DNA of 64,000 nucleotides from positions 89,632,779 through 89,696,778 of the forward strand of contig OX352761.1 in the NCBI GenBank assembly GCA_947095585.1, read 5' to 3'. The stretch's first letter is position 1, and each line of letters starts with the position of its first letter. The translations under genes and the position numbers were made by a program. Under the pieces are notes generated by a model. That model was not told the DNA's origin, made no database searches, and was given only the letters and a program-made list of their open reading frames with translations. Positions 31,901 through 39,700 of the stretch are shown piece by piece. Source of the stretch: Nephrocerus scutellatus. Taxonomy: Eukaryota; Arthropoda; Insecta; Diptera; Pipunculidae.

Positions 31901-34326
31901 AGTGTGATTAAAAATATTTGATTAGTGCATATAAAATTTAAAATATTTTGTTATTACTCTCATCGTCATTATTTTTGACACAAATATAATAGCGATAGCG
32001 AATGAAAGAAAATGAATAATGATATTTTACAAGTAAATTAAAAAAAAACCTTTTTCGGGAACAACTTTATTTACCTGTGTGAAAGTTGGATAAAAAGTAA
32101 GTTAAAGAAGTTGAAACAGTCGTCGTTTGTTAATGTTACGAGTATATCATGTCAAGTTTAAAAAAAAAACAGCCCATCAAAATTAAAATTTTTATTGTAA
32201 ATTATCGCAGATGTAGAGGTGTATAAAATTTGAAGAAAATCAGGTACATTTTTAAAAAAAATTTGTTTAGGAGCCCCCCGACCCCGGTGCCCGATCACTT
32301 CCAAATTTTTACAAAAAAGAAAATATAAAATTTTAACAACTGGCACATTTACAAATCGATTTTTATGAAATTTTCAATGTATATGTGGCGGTCACAATGG
32401 AAGTTGTTGTGAGGCTACATTCATACATTCGCCATGCAAGTTGTTGTTGCGTTCGCTCCTCATAAGAAGATAAATAGCGGACAGGCTATGTAAATTGTTG
32501 TTGCGGTTGTGCCGAAGTCTTTGGGGAAAATAATTTTTGTAATACGAAAAATGAGTGTACCGTTACAAGTTAGATCAAGCACATCGCTCACAAAAAACAA
32601 TCACAGAATCACAGAAACTTTAATTCAACGTTAACAGAAACTCGAACTTAACATTAACAGAAATTATAGAAATAAATTAATTATTATAAATTATATAAAT
32701 AAAACTTAGCTTAATTAATAATAATAATAGAACGCAAAGTGTTATTTTTCCTTTATAAGTAAACGAATACCAAATATATTATTGGCAGGTGGAGGAAGGT
32801 TATAGGCTATATTACACCCTCCTTCCCGCACCAAGAGGTCAGAAATTTAAAATGTTAATATCAGCCACATTTACGCACCAATTTTTATGAAATTTTCATC
32901 GTAAATGATTGGTAAGTGGCAAAAGAGGTAGACGGGAGTTCATGTGTGCGGGTTGCGGAAGGTCCGAGAGCAGCTAGTATTAAATAAAATTGGAAAAAAG
33001 GGCCAACCAAAATCTGTAAAATTCCACTTTACGTTTTTATACAGATTGGCCTTATCGGGACATTCTCAGCCAGGCGGTACTTCAACTGCAGGAGCAAGGA
33101 GTTTTGACCAAAATGAAGACTAAATGGTGGAAGGAAAAACGTGGAGGTGGTGCCTGCTCGGTAAGATATGCCATTTTCGATTAAAAAAAAAGACTATGTA
33201 ACTATAGCTGTTTGCCTTAATGCCAACGACTTAAACTGGCACAAAAAATGTATGTTAATAATATTAATAATTACCAGGACACCGGCGGAGAAGGCGGAGC
33301 ACTTGCTTTAGAAATTTCTAATTTAGGTGGTGTGTATTTAGTGCTTATTGTTGGCTCTTTCTTTGCCGTTTTCGTGTCGATTTTAGAAATGGTTCTCGGT
33401 GTGAAGGAAAGGTGTGATGAAAACAAGGTATGAAACAACATGCAAGATGACAAATTGTATAATACGAATGAAGTTCCAACAGCACCGAATGCCTTAATAG
33501 TTTTACCCTGTAAGAGTGCACTGCTTGAACCATGCCCATCACCATGTCTTCTTAGGTGCAAACATCTCTGTATATACTTATACATAAAACAAACACACAA
33601 TGATATATGCAGACCCTATATAATATACTTCTATTTTTTTAAGCTTTTTTATTCTTCCGTTTGTATAAATTTTTCCATATTTCATGTCCCTGTATACAAA
33701 ACCAAAACCAATCACTCATGCAACGTAGCAAGGTGGCGATAGCGATGGTGCGGAAGAATTAGGAATAGCCAATTTGGGAGGTGTGTACTTGGTCCTGTTT
33801 ATTGGTAGTATGTTTGCAAGTTTCTACGGATTTTTGGAATGGCTTTTAAGCATATACACTACAGCTCGGCGCAATAAGGTATAACTAAGCAGCATGAAAC
33901 AGGATGCTCAGAGTAATTCTGATCCAAAGCGAGATTCGCCCACTTACCACGTGTTGCTGTACTCTTAATACTAGCTGCTGATACAGAATTATCCTGAGTA
34001 CTCTCCAATAGAACACACCTCCTGTTGATAACGTTTTATCGTCCTCTTTTTGTACTGTGTCTCTTTTGTGATGATAGATTTGTTTCTTTTATGTAAACAT
34101 TAGTTTCTTTTTATTTAATTACAACTTTTCTATCCAGGTATCTTTCAAGAGCGAACTAATGGATGAAATGCGTTTTATAATGAAATGTTCTGGCAACACG
34201 AAGGCAGTAAAATACCCAAAAACTTCGGGAAGCAGCAGTTCGAAGCGGTCATCGGCTACAGTATATTCAATTCCAATGGAAAATTTGGACGAAAATAAAT
34301 CGCATGCCGTCTCTGACACTAATTAA
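16827..34326 (+). CDS. Ionotropic glutamate receptor, kainate type, 15 coding exons with alternative M4 exon
   Basis: Joining the exons listed below gives 902 codons including TAA, i.e. 901 residues, the usual length for this family, and every intron phase matches. Order: signal peptide (1-28), bilobed amino-terminal domain (about 34-410), S1 ligand-binding half (about 415-530), M1 (540-558), pore loop with Gln at the Q/R site (598), M3 with SYTANLAAF (627-635), S2 half (about 640-785), M4 (about 802-822), cytoplasmic tail. The glutamate-binding Thr495, Arg500 and Glu718 are present; the usual Pro of the PLT motif is Asp493. [13 protein letters not shown] and [15 protein letters not shown] resemble kainate rather than AMPA receptors. 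It would be a glutamate-gated cation channel subunit of neurons or muscle. I cannot say which fly paralogue it is. Confidence 0.93.
17300..18140 (+). repeat. Two head-to-tail copies of the DINE/Helentron-like repeat (intron 1)
   Basis: Copy one runs from cccataaaatttgttcatg to gaagttaatatagagaattt (about 17300-17805); copy two begins immediately and ends near 18140 before its outer edge. Each carries acacatgtgt, caaatttttacaaaaagtg and gggcccgatc-type blocks. Confidence 0.75.
18140..18460 (-). repeat. GACCCTCAAAA-type minisatellite
   Basis: Imperfect 12-14 bp units of tttgagggtcttttggggtc on the plus strand. The minus-strand frame through it gives a Lys/Pro/Thr-rich low-complexity string ([12 protein letters not shown] type). 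A matching array in the other orientation is at 59160-59350. Confidence 0.8.
18461..19210 (-). pseudogene. Decayed Helitron segment (intron 1)
   Basis: On the minus strand [11 protein letters not shown] matches LEFRLRFAFTI, which at 58957 leads into a Helitron helicase motif; here the helicase part has decayed. The flank with ggatcagctgtcaaatgaca and the block with cgaacaaaac (18940-19080) have inverted counterparts at 57010-57490. Confidence 0.65.
19211..19930. other. Repeat debris in intron 1
   Basis: 19370-19410 has a gagatttttatatgtatagatatat edge typical of other repeats. 19755-19860 carries attagcgcacgctt and cttataatgcctaggcaaag, the 3'-tail sequence of the non-LTR family whose RT is at 45243-46586. 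19440-19750 has no recognisable match. Confidence 0.5.
19975..20060 (-). repeat. tRNA-like sequence, probably a SINE head
   Basis: On the minus strand GGTGGTGCAGTGCTTA resembles a pol III A box and GGGTTCGATTCCCGG is a perfect B box 40-odd bases downstream. No cloverleaf acceptor stem closes convincingly, so it is a tRNA-derived repeat or pseudogene rather than a tRNA gene. Confidence 0.55.
20068..22490 (-). mobile_element. RTE-like non-LTR retrotransposon, decayed (antisense in intron 1)
   Basis: Read on the minus strand: remnants of the endonuclease end ([10 protein letters not shown] near 22430), a linker (22200-21832), the RT start with [15 protein letters not shown] (near 21455), RT core with [12 protein letters not shown] (YADD at 20817-20828), a C-terminal part reading [16 protein letters not shown] and [12 protein letters not shown], and a (gat)n tail at 20069-20080. 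Several frameshifts and stops. The RWAGH motif and the endonuclease type point to the RTE clade; that is from family memory. Confidence 0.82.
22491..22925. other. End of intron 1, AT-rich
   Basis: No coding frame of note. Ends with the pyrimidine tract and ttcag of exon 2. Confidence 0.6.
22926..23086 (+). CDS. Receptor exon 2: start of amino-terminal domain
   Basis: Acceptor ttttcag|gt, donor aaa|gtatgc. Encodes residues 34-87, beginning [14 protein letters not shown], the first strand and helix of the periplasmic-binding-like lobe. Confidence 0.9.
23142..23364 (+). CDS. Receptor exon 3: amino-terminal domain
   Basis: Acceptor attgcag|caa, donor tccg|gtatgt. Contains [20 protein letters not shown], the conserved GP(x)SS loop of the amino-terminal domain, and WDF/PHPTQ motifs. 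Confidence 0.92.
23445..23635 (+). CDS. Receptor exon 4: amino-terminal domain
   Basis: Acceptor tttcaag|gt, donor cag|gtatgg. Residues 162-225; the SGEYL junction codon is split across the intron. Confidence 0.88.
23694..23889 (+). CDS. Receptor exon 5: amino-terminal domain
   Basis: Acceptor ctcttag|gct, donor acg|gttaat (a weak but usable donor). Contains [19 protein letters not shown], matching the AxxxGL-MT-xYxY strand seen in this family. The intron before it is only 58 bp. Confidence 0.9.
23948..24105 (+). CDS. Receptor exon 6: amino-terminal domain
   Basis: Acceptor ccttcag|tt, donor tct|gtaagt. Contains [16 protein letters not shown], the conserved YDA/G motif, and a Cys that would pair within lobe 2. 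Confidence 0.9.
24460..24750 (-). repeat. tRNA-derived SINE in intron 6
   Basis: Minus strand from about 24750: GCCGTGGCTCAGCGAATAAG (A box TGGCTCAGCG), then GGAGGTTCGTGCTTAGAATC (degenerate B box), then a unique body down to about 24460. The tRNA-like head plus unrelated body of about 290 bp is the SINE layout. No second copy in the window. Confidence 0.6.
25181..25399 (+). CDS. Receptor exon 7: end of amino-terminal domain and linker to S1
   Basis: Acceptor tttaaag|ctt, donor ctg|gtaaat. Contains [19 protein letters not shown], the typical GLTG-I-F-GxR strand, and ends VVITAL leading into S1. The acceptor is the only one that keeps phase 0 and the GLTG motif. Confidence 0.9.
25465..25671 (+). 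CDS. Receptor exon 8: S1 ligand-binding segment
   Basis: Acceptor tttgcag|agt, donor ggg|gtaagt. Contains [26 protein letters not shown] and GKWNGM, hallmarks of S1. Confidence 0.95.
26108..26192 (+). CDS. Receptor exon 9: S1 glutamate-binding loop
   Basis: Acceptor cacgcag|aga, donor ttgg|gtaagt; 85 nt. Encodes [20 protein letters not shown] onwards, with Thr495 and Arg500 that contact glutamate. Asp493 stands where vertebrate receptors have Pro. Confidence 0.94.
26252..26528 (+). CDS. Receptor exon 10: M1 and pore loop
   Basis: Acceptor gtaaaag|gt (poor pyrimidine tract, but it alone restores GIAILFRKP). Contains M1 ([19 protein letters not shown]) and the pore helix [13 protein letters not shown]. 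The Q/R site is Gln, so the genome-encoded channel is expected to be calcium-permeable unless edited. Donor aa|gtacgt. Confidence 0.94.
26606..26816 (+). CDS. Receptor exon 11: M3 and start of S2
   Basis: Acceptor aaatag|g; donor atg|gtaatt. Contains [20 protein letters not shown], the M3 gate signature, and [14 protein letters not shown] of S2. Confidence 0.97.
26871..27093 (+). CDS. Receptor exon 12: S2 ligand-binding segment
   Basis: Acceptor cgaag|gat keeps the spacing of vertebrate kainate receptors (FF, then six residues, then TY). Contains [16 protein letters not shown] with the glutamate-binding Glu718 and a conserved Cys. Donor a|gtacga. Confidence 0.93.
27240..28250. repeat. Diverged repeat triplet and aaatcccg-type microsatellite (intron 12)
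   Basis: Three related segments end in gatcccatg...gtgtgacgcg (27345-27372), gaaatcccgggtgtgacgcg (27884-27905) and gagatcccgcgtgtgacgca (28041-28060), each preceded by tgtgagcagct or tgtggacagct. 28128-28240 is a degenerate run of aaatcccg/aattcc units. Confidence 0.55.
28251..29024. other. AT-rich intron sequence
   Basis: No gene. 28930-28965 contains cggcttgcgatggcgtaatt, an inverted match to 16310-16345. Confidence 0.5.
29025..29810 (+). repeat. DINE/Helentron-like repeat units (intron 12)
   Basis: Six or so units with acacatgtg, gtatgggagcccc and gcccgatc blocks (29040, 29160, 29278, 29398, 29531, and a partial near 29770). Some are re-duplicated: 29705-29785 repeats 29328-29403. Confidence 0.78.
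29811..30750. other. Unassigned intron 12 DNA
   Basis: Short frames only; none looks coding. Confidence 0.5.
30751..31000 (+). repeat. Non-LTR 3' tail followed by DINE-like edge
   Basis: 30770-30900 has actccacccaccacaacact, gtgtctaggttttataagg and tgcgctaattataaaaaaa, as at 60200-60310 (3' end of the 45243-46586 family). 30905-30960 is the cataaattctctaatcggag edge of the DINE-like repeat. Confidence 0.65.
31001..32157. other. AT-rich intron 12 with one DINE-like fragment
   Basis: 31380-31560 holds two units with gggcccctaggtcgg, atgtgtatctccgatg and gggcccgggatcgg. The rest is AT-rich without gene signals. Confidence 0.55.
32158..33044. other. Repeat DNA at the end of intron 12
   Basis: 32165-32310 is a DINE-like fragment (aaaattaaaatttttattg, then gagccccccgaccccgg). 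32380-32820 contains repeats of gttgttgttgcg and an ccctccttcccgcac edge that looks like the end of an LTR-type element, but I found no partner. No coding frame. Confidence 0.45.
33045..33160 (+). CDS. Receptor exon 13: end of S2
   Basis: Acceptor tatacag|at completes Asn; reads [18 protein letters not shown] then KMKTKWW, the conserved last helix before M4. Donor tcg|gtaaga. The intron before it is 5.95 kb and full of repeats. Confidence 0.95.
33278..33427 (+). CDS. Receptor exon 14a: M4, first version
   Basis: Acceptor ttaccag|gac, donor aag|gtatga; exactly 150 nt, phase 0 at both ends. Encodes an acidic/Gly leader, NLGGVYLVL and a hydrophobic M4 ending [15 protein letters not shown]. About 24 of 50 residues are identical to exon 14b. 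Confidence 0.92.
33729..33878 (+). CDS. Receptor exon 14b: M4, second version
   Basis: Acceptor aacgtag|caa, donor aag|gtataa; exactly 150 nt, phase 0 at both ends. Encodes [15 protein letters not shown] and a distinct end [15 protein letters not shown]. It has no stop codons and keeps the M4 signature, so it looks functional, as an alternative to 14a. Confidence 0.9.
34138..34326 (+). CDS. Receptor exon 15: cytoplasmic tail and stop
   Basis: Acceptor tatccag|gta; 63 codons ending [18 protein letters not shown] resembles the start of the kainate-receptor tail; a Ser-rich basic stretch follows. Only Glu/Asp/Asn near the end; no clear PDZ ligand. Confidence 0.92.
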   Translation, partial: VSFKSELMDEMRFIMKCSGNTKAVKYPKTSGSSSSKRSSATVYSIPMENLDENKSHAVSDTN

Positions 34327-34468
34327 TTGTAAAATGCTATGTGAAAATGTCGATGTGTTGAAGGCATTAGAAAATTATAATCCATTTTTGTTTTCGTTGT
34401 AGCTTTAAAAATATATTATGTTCAATTCAAATTAATTGCAGATTACAAAAACATTAGCAGAAAGTTAA

Positions 34469-34474
34469 AATAAA
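34469..34474 (+). terminator. Possible poly(A) signal of the receptor gene
   Basis: AATAAA 143 bases after the stop codon, the first consensus hexamer I see downstream; AT-rich repeat DNA follows. Confidence 0.45.
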
Positions 34475-34490
34475 AAAAACCTCATAATAA

Positions 34491-35492
34491 TTAAAGTTTT
34501 TCATGCAAACTCTTATCGTTGTCTATACGCCGCCGTTGTGCACGGATGTGCTGCGCAATAACACTCGCGCATTTATCAACGAGCAACAACAACAAAAACA
34601 CCAATCGGTTGCGCAACGTAGGTAGAGTGGTGGTCCACGCTGTGCTTGCGAGGTCCTCAATTAGCGCTAGTATGCGCCATTTTGATGCCACAAAACTCGA
34701 GGGTTCTAGCATGGATAAGGACATGGTTTAAATCCAGCCTGTAGCGTTCAGGTATGAGATCAAGTCGATGATCCTGTAATCCGAGAGCTCTTTCAGGTCA
34801 TAAAAAAATGGTTTACCCAAAATGCGTTTTCTTGACCCTGCTAGGGCGGGCCGGACAACTGCAGAGGAAGTGTATGAGAGTTTCTTTCTCATTTTTATCT
34901 TAGCAACTTCTGCAGAAGTTGTTGTGCGGTATACCCAACTTAGCAGCATGACTGCCCACTGGCCAGTTGCTAGTGCTGATAGCCACAACTTTGGCAATAT
35001 TCTTCCGGGTTCTGGATATCAACTAGGTCGTTTTCTTTTTGCTGTGGAATGACCACGTTGATTTCAATATGGCGCGGTTCGACAGACTGCTCCACCTGAG
35101 CTGAGTATTAAAGAATGAGAGAATTTGTTCCTTGATTAAGCTTATTGGACAGTTAACCTTTTCCATAGAGCCAGTATTATTGTAGTCGCAAAAATCGCCC
35201 TTATGGCAGATTGGCTATCAACACAAATACCAACCCTTCCGATTTGTGCGTTTCTGAGCCTTAATGCTCTACAGGCCTCCCTAATTGCTAGAATCTCGGC
35301 CTGAAAGATGCTAGCCGAATCGGGTAGTTTGAAAGACCTTGACAGATTTAAACCATCTGAGAAGATACCTGTACCGACTCCTTGCCTCATCTTGCATCCG
35401 ACAGTTGCGAAAACTAAAAAAACAAAACAAAAATAATAATCCTTACTTATATTATAAACTAGCTTTTCCCGGGAGCTCTGCCACCCGCACAC
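34491..35492 (-). pseudogene. Non-LTR retrotransposon RNase H and C-terminal region
   Basis: Minus strand, 35400-35142: GVGTGIFSDGLNLSRSFKLP, SIFQAEILAIREACRAL and GICVDSQSAIRAI give the RNase H Asp/Glu/Asp residues of I/R1-type elements. 34997-34728 continues with a hydrophobic/Cys-poor tail ending PALAGSRKRILG and SYLNATGWI, the typical end of such ORF2 proteins. 34724-34491 looks like its 3' UTR. Stops and frameshifts separate the parts. The fragment sits just 3' of the receptor gene, antisense. Confidence 0.75.
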
Positions 35493-35499
35493 ATGAAAG

Positions 35500-35761
35500 C
35501 ACGCCTTGCCATCACTACCATATGAGGGGTGTTCTATTAGCTAAACCTAAATAAAGCGCCACCTTGATCGTATTCGCACTATGTGGTTTACCGATTTCTT
35601 GTTAAGATTCTGTGAAAGTTTCAGTTTGAGTTTTAATGTCGTATTACAAACAAACAGCCATTCATTTTTATATCCATACAAAAGATAATCAACAATCGTC
35701 AACAACAAAAGAGAAACGCTATGTCCCGCAATTTTTAAATCATCACTATCACTATCACTAT
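35500..35761. other. Unassigned DNA left of the foldback
   Basis: 35456-35500 repeats the actagcttttcccgggagct ... acccgcacacatgaa string seen at 14021. No gene. Confidence 0.5.
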
Positions 35762-36338
35762 CACTACATAGTATGTATAAAACAAAGTCGCTTTCTCTGT
35801 CCCTATATCCCTATGTATGCTTAGATCTTTAAAACTACGCAACGGATTTTGATGCGTAAATTACAACAACAAAACAACCCATAAAAATTAAAATTTTTCT
35901 TGTAAATTCTCTAATCAGGGATACACACACACACACACACACGCACACTGCGTGCTCGTTTTGTGGCAAAATCTTCCACCAAATGACGCAGCGGCAGCGA
36001 ACAGCGCTGCTCACAAAGCACAGAGCTCAGACTTTGCCGTGATCTGATGCGATATAGCGATATTTAAAAATTGTATATTGGGGTCTCCAAGGGGCCGATC
36101 GCTCCAAATTTTTACAAAAAGTGTTTTCCATCGAAGACACACATGTGTACAAAATTTAAAGAAAATCGGGCCAGCCAGCCAGCCAGCCAACCAGCCAGCC
36201 GTGCACGCGAAGTTAATATAGAGAATTAAAAAACCGCATCAAAATCCGTTGCGTAGTCTTAAAGATCTAAGCATACATAGGGATATAGGGACAGCGAAAG
36301 CGACTTTGTTTTATACTACGTAGTGATACTATGTAGTG
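35762..36338. mobile_element. Foldback element with ~100-bp inverted arms around a DINE-like repeat
   Basis: Left arm 35762-35856 (cactacatagtatg ... aacggattttgatgcg) and right arm 36235-36338 (cgcatcaaaatccgttgcg ... atgtagtg) are near-perfect reverse complements, with a short extra repeat in the right arm. Between them is a full DINE-like copy with a (ac)n run at 35926-35944 and (ccag)n at 36172-36200. (catcactat)n lies just outside at 35741-35765. Confidence 0.75.
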
Positions 36339-36777
36339 ATGTGAAAACAACTCTGTCTGTCTGTCTGTTACCTATTCACGGCTAAACGGCTAGACCGATT
36401 TGACTCATGTTTTTTTTAAATGTTCGTATTATACATATATATAGCGGCCAGTTTGGTTGGGTCAGTATGTGTGAGGGACAGCCAGACAATGCCTCTTATT
36501 TTTGCTTTTGGTGAATCTAAACGGTGTCTTGTGGGTGGTGGTCGACGTGTCCAGGTTAATGCCGGGGCTAACAACTAGTAATAATATAATGCTCAAAAAC
36601 GCTAACGGTTAGCCTGCGCACATTTTGACGTGACAACGTCTCACTACAAGGTAATTATATGGGGTGCTTTTTCAAAAAGTCAAATGTTAAGTGATACACT
36701 GTTAGAAGTGCTCACACTGTTAGGAGTGCTCACACTGTTAAAAGTGCTCACACTGTTGCGAGACACTGTTACGAGAC
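36339..36777. repeat. Sequence before the satellite, with 18-bp tandem units
   Basis: 36350-36420 has ctgtctgtctgt and gctaaacggctagaccgatt, a motif common at ends of insect dispersed repeats. 36698-36775 is a short array of gtgctcacactgttagga-type 18-bp units that leads straight into the satellite. Confidence 0.6.
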
Positions 36778-39700
36778 ATTCGTATGAAACTCGGAATGTA
36801 GGACTAATATGTGACTAAAAGACTTGTTCCTATGGAAATTCTGGGATCTGGCCAATAGGGTCTGGGATTTTTGGAATCAAGCCATTTCCCAAGAGATTCG
36901 CATGAAACTCGGAATGTAGGACTAATATGTGACTATAAGACTTGTTCCTATGGAAATTCTGGGATCTGGCCAATAGGGTCTGGGATTTTTGGAACCAAGC
37001 CATTTCCCAAGAGATTCGCATGAAACTCGGAATGTAGGACTAATATGTGACTATAAGACTTGTTCCTATGGAAATTCTGGGATCTGGCCAATAGGGTCTG
37101 GGATTTTTGGAACCAAGCCATTTCTCAAGGGATTCGTATGAAACTCGGAATGTAGGACTAATATGTGACTATAAGACTTGTTCCTATGGAAATTCTGGGA
37201 TCTGGCCAATAGGGTCTGGGATTTTTGGAACCAAGCCATTTCCCAAGAGATTCGCATGAAACTCGGAATGTAGGACTAATATGTGACTATAAGACTTGTT
37301 CCTATGGAAATTCTGGGATCTGGCCAATAGGGTCTGGGATTTTTGGAACCAAGCCATTTCTCAAGGGATTCGTATGAAACTCGGAATGTAGGACTAATAT
37401 GTGACTATAAGACTTGTTCCTATGGAAATTCTGGGATCTGGCCAATAGGGTCTGGGATTTTTGGAACCAAGCCATTTCCCAAGAGATTCGCATGAAACTC
37501 GGAATGTAGGACTAATATGTGACTATAAGACTTGTTCCTATGGAAATTCTGGGATCTGGCCAATAGGGTCTGGGATTTTTGGAACCAAGCCATTTCTCAA
37601 GGGATTCGTATGAAACTCGGAATGTAGGACTAATATGTGACTAAAAGACTTGTTCCTATGGAAATTCTGGGATCTGGCCAATAGGGTCTGGGATTTTTGG
37701 AACCAAGCCATTTCCCAAGAGATTCGCATGAAACTCGGAATGTAGGACTAATATGTGACTATAAGACTTGTTCCTATGGAAATTCTGGGATCTGGCCAAT
37801 AGGGTCTGGGATTTTTGGAACCAAGCCATTTCTCAAGGGATTCGTATGAAACTCGGAATGTAGGACTAATATGTGACTATAAGACTTGTTCCTATGGAAA
37901 TTCTGGGATCTGGCCAATAGGGTCTGGGATTTTTGGAACCAAGCCATTTCCCAAGAGATTCGCATTAAACACGGAATGTAGGACTAATATGTGACTTTAA
38001 GACTTGTTCCTATGGAAATTCTGGGATCTGGCCAATAGGGTCTGGGATTTTTGGAACCAAGCCATTTCCCAAGAGATTCGCATGAAACTCGGAATGTAGG
38101 ACTAATATGTGACTAAAAGACTTGTTCCTATGGAAATTCTGGGATCTGGCCAATAGGGTCTGGGATTTTTGGAACCAAGCCATTTCCCAAGAGATTCGCA
38201 TGAAACTCCGAATGTAGGACCAATATGTGACTATAAGACTTGTTCCTATGGAAATTCTGGGATCTGGCCAATAGGGTCTGGGATTTTTGGAACCAAGCCA
38301 TTTCTCAAGGGATTCGTATGAAACTCGGAATGTAGGACTAATATGTGACTATAAGACTTGTTCCTATGGAAATTCTGGGATCTGGCCAATAGGGTCTGGG
38401 ATTTGGCATGAAACTCGGAATGTAGGACTAATATGTGACTATAAGACTTGTTCCTATGGAAGTTCTGGGATCTGGCCAATAGGGTCTGGGATTTTTGGAA
38501 CCAAGCCATTTCCCAAGAGATTCGCATGAAACTCGGAATGTAGGACTAATATGTGACTATAAGACTTGTTCCTATGGAAATTCTGGGATCTGGCCAATAG
38601 GGTCTGGGATTTTTGGAACCAAGCCATTTCCCAAGTAATTCGCATGAAACTCGGAATGTAGGACTAATATGTGACTATAAGACTGGTTCCTATGGAAATT
38701 CTGGGATCTGGCCAATAGGGTCTGGGATTTTTGGAACCAAGCCATTTCCCAAGAGATTCGCATGAAACTCGGAATGTAGGACTAATATGTGACTATAAGA
38801 CTTGTTCCTATGGAAATTCTGGGATCTGTCCAATAGGGTCTGGGATTTTTGGAACCAAGCCATTTCTCAAGGGATTCGTATGAAACTCGGAATGTAGGAC
38901 TAATATGTGACTAAAAGACTTGTTCCTATGGAAATTCTGGGATCTGGCCAACAGGGTCTGGGATTTTTGGAACCAAGCCATTTCCCAAGAGATTCGCATG
39001 AAACTCGGAATGTAGGACTAATATGTGACTATAAGACTTGTTCCTATGGAAATTCTGGGATCTGGCCAATAGGGTCTGGGATTTTTGGAACCAAGCCATT
39101 TCTCAAGGGATTCGTATGAAACTCGGAATGTAGGACTAATATGTGACTATAAGACTTGTTCCTATGGAAATTCTGGGATCTGGCCAATAGGGTCTGGGAT
39201 TTTTGGAACCAAGCCATTTCCCAAGAGATTCGCATTAAACACGGAATGTAGGACTAATATGTGACTTTAAGACTTGTTCCTATGGAAATTCTGGGATCTG
39301 GCCAATAGGGTCTGGGATTTTTGGAACCAAGCCATTTCCCAAGAGATTCGCATGAAACTCGGAATGTAGGACTAATATGTGACTAAAAGACTTGTTCCTA
39401 TGGAAATTCTGGGATCTGGCCAATAGGGTCTGGGATTTTTAGAACCAAGCCATTTCCCAAGAGATTCGCATGAAACTCCGAATGTAGGACCAATATGTGA
39501 CTATAAGACTTGTTCCTATGGAAATTCTGGGATCTGGCCAATAGGGTCTGGGATTTTTGGAACCAAGCCATTTCCCAAGAGATTCGCATGAAACTCGGAA
39601 TGTAGGACTAATATGTGACTATAAGACTTGTTCCTATGGAAATTCTGGGATCTGGCCAATAGGGTCTGGGATTTTTGGAACCAAGCCATTTCTCAAGGGA

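Noticed and set aside
33271..33600. Minus-strand frame of 109 codons over exon 14a
   Set aside because: Antisense shadow of the receptor exon and its intron.
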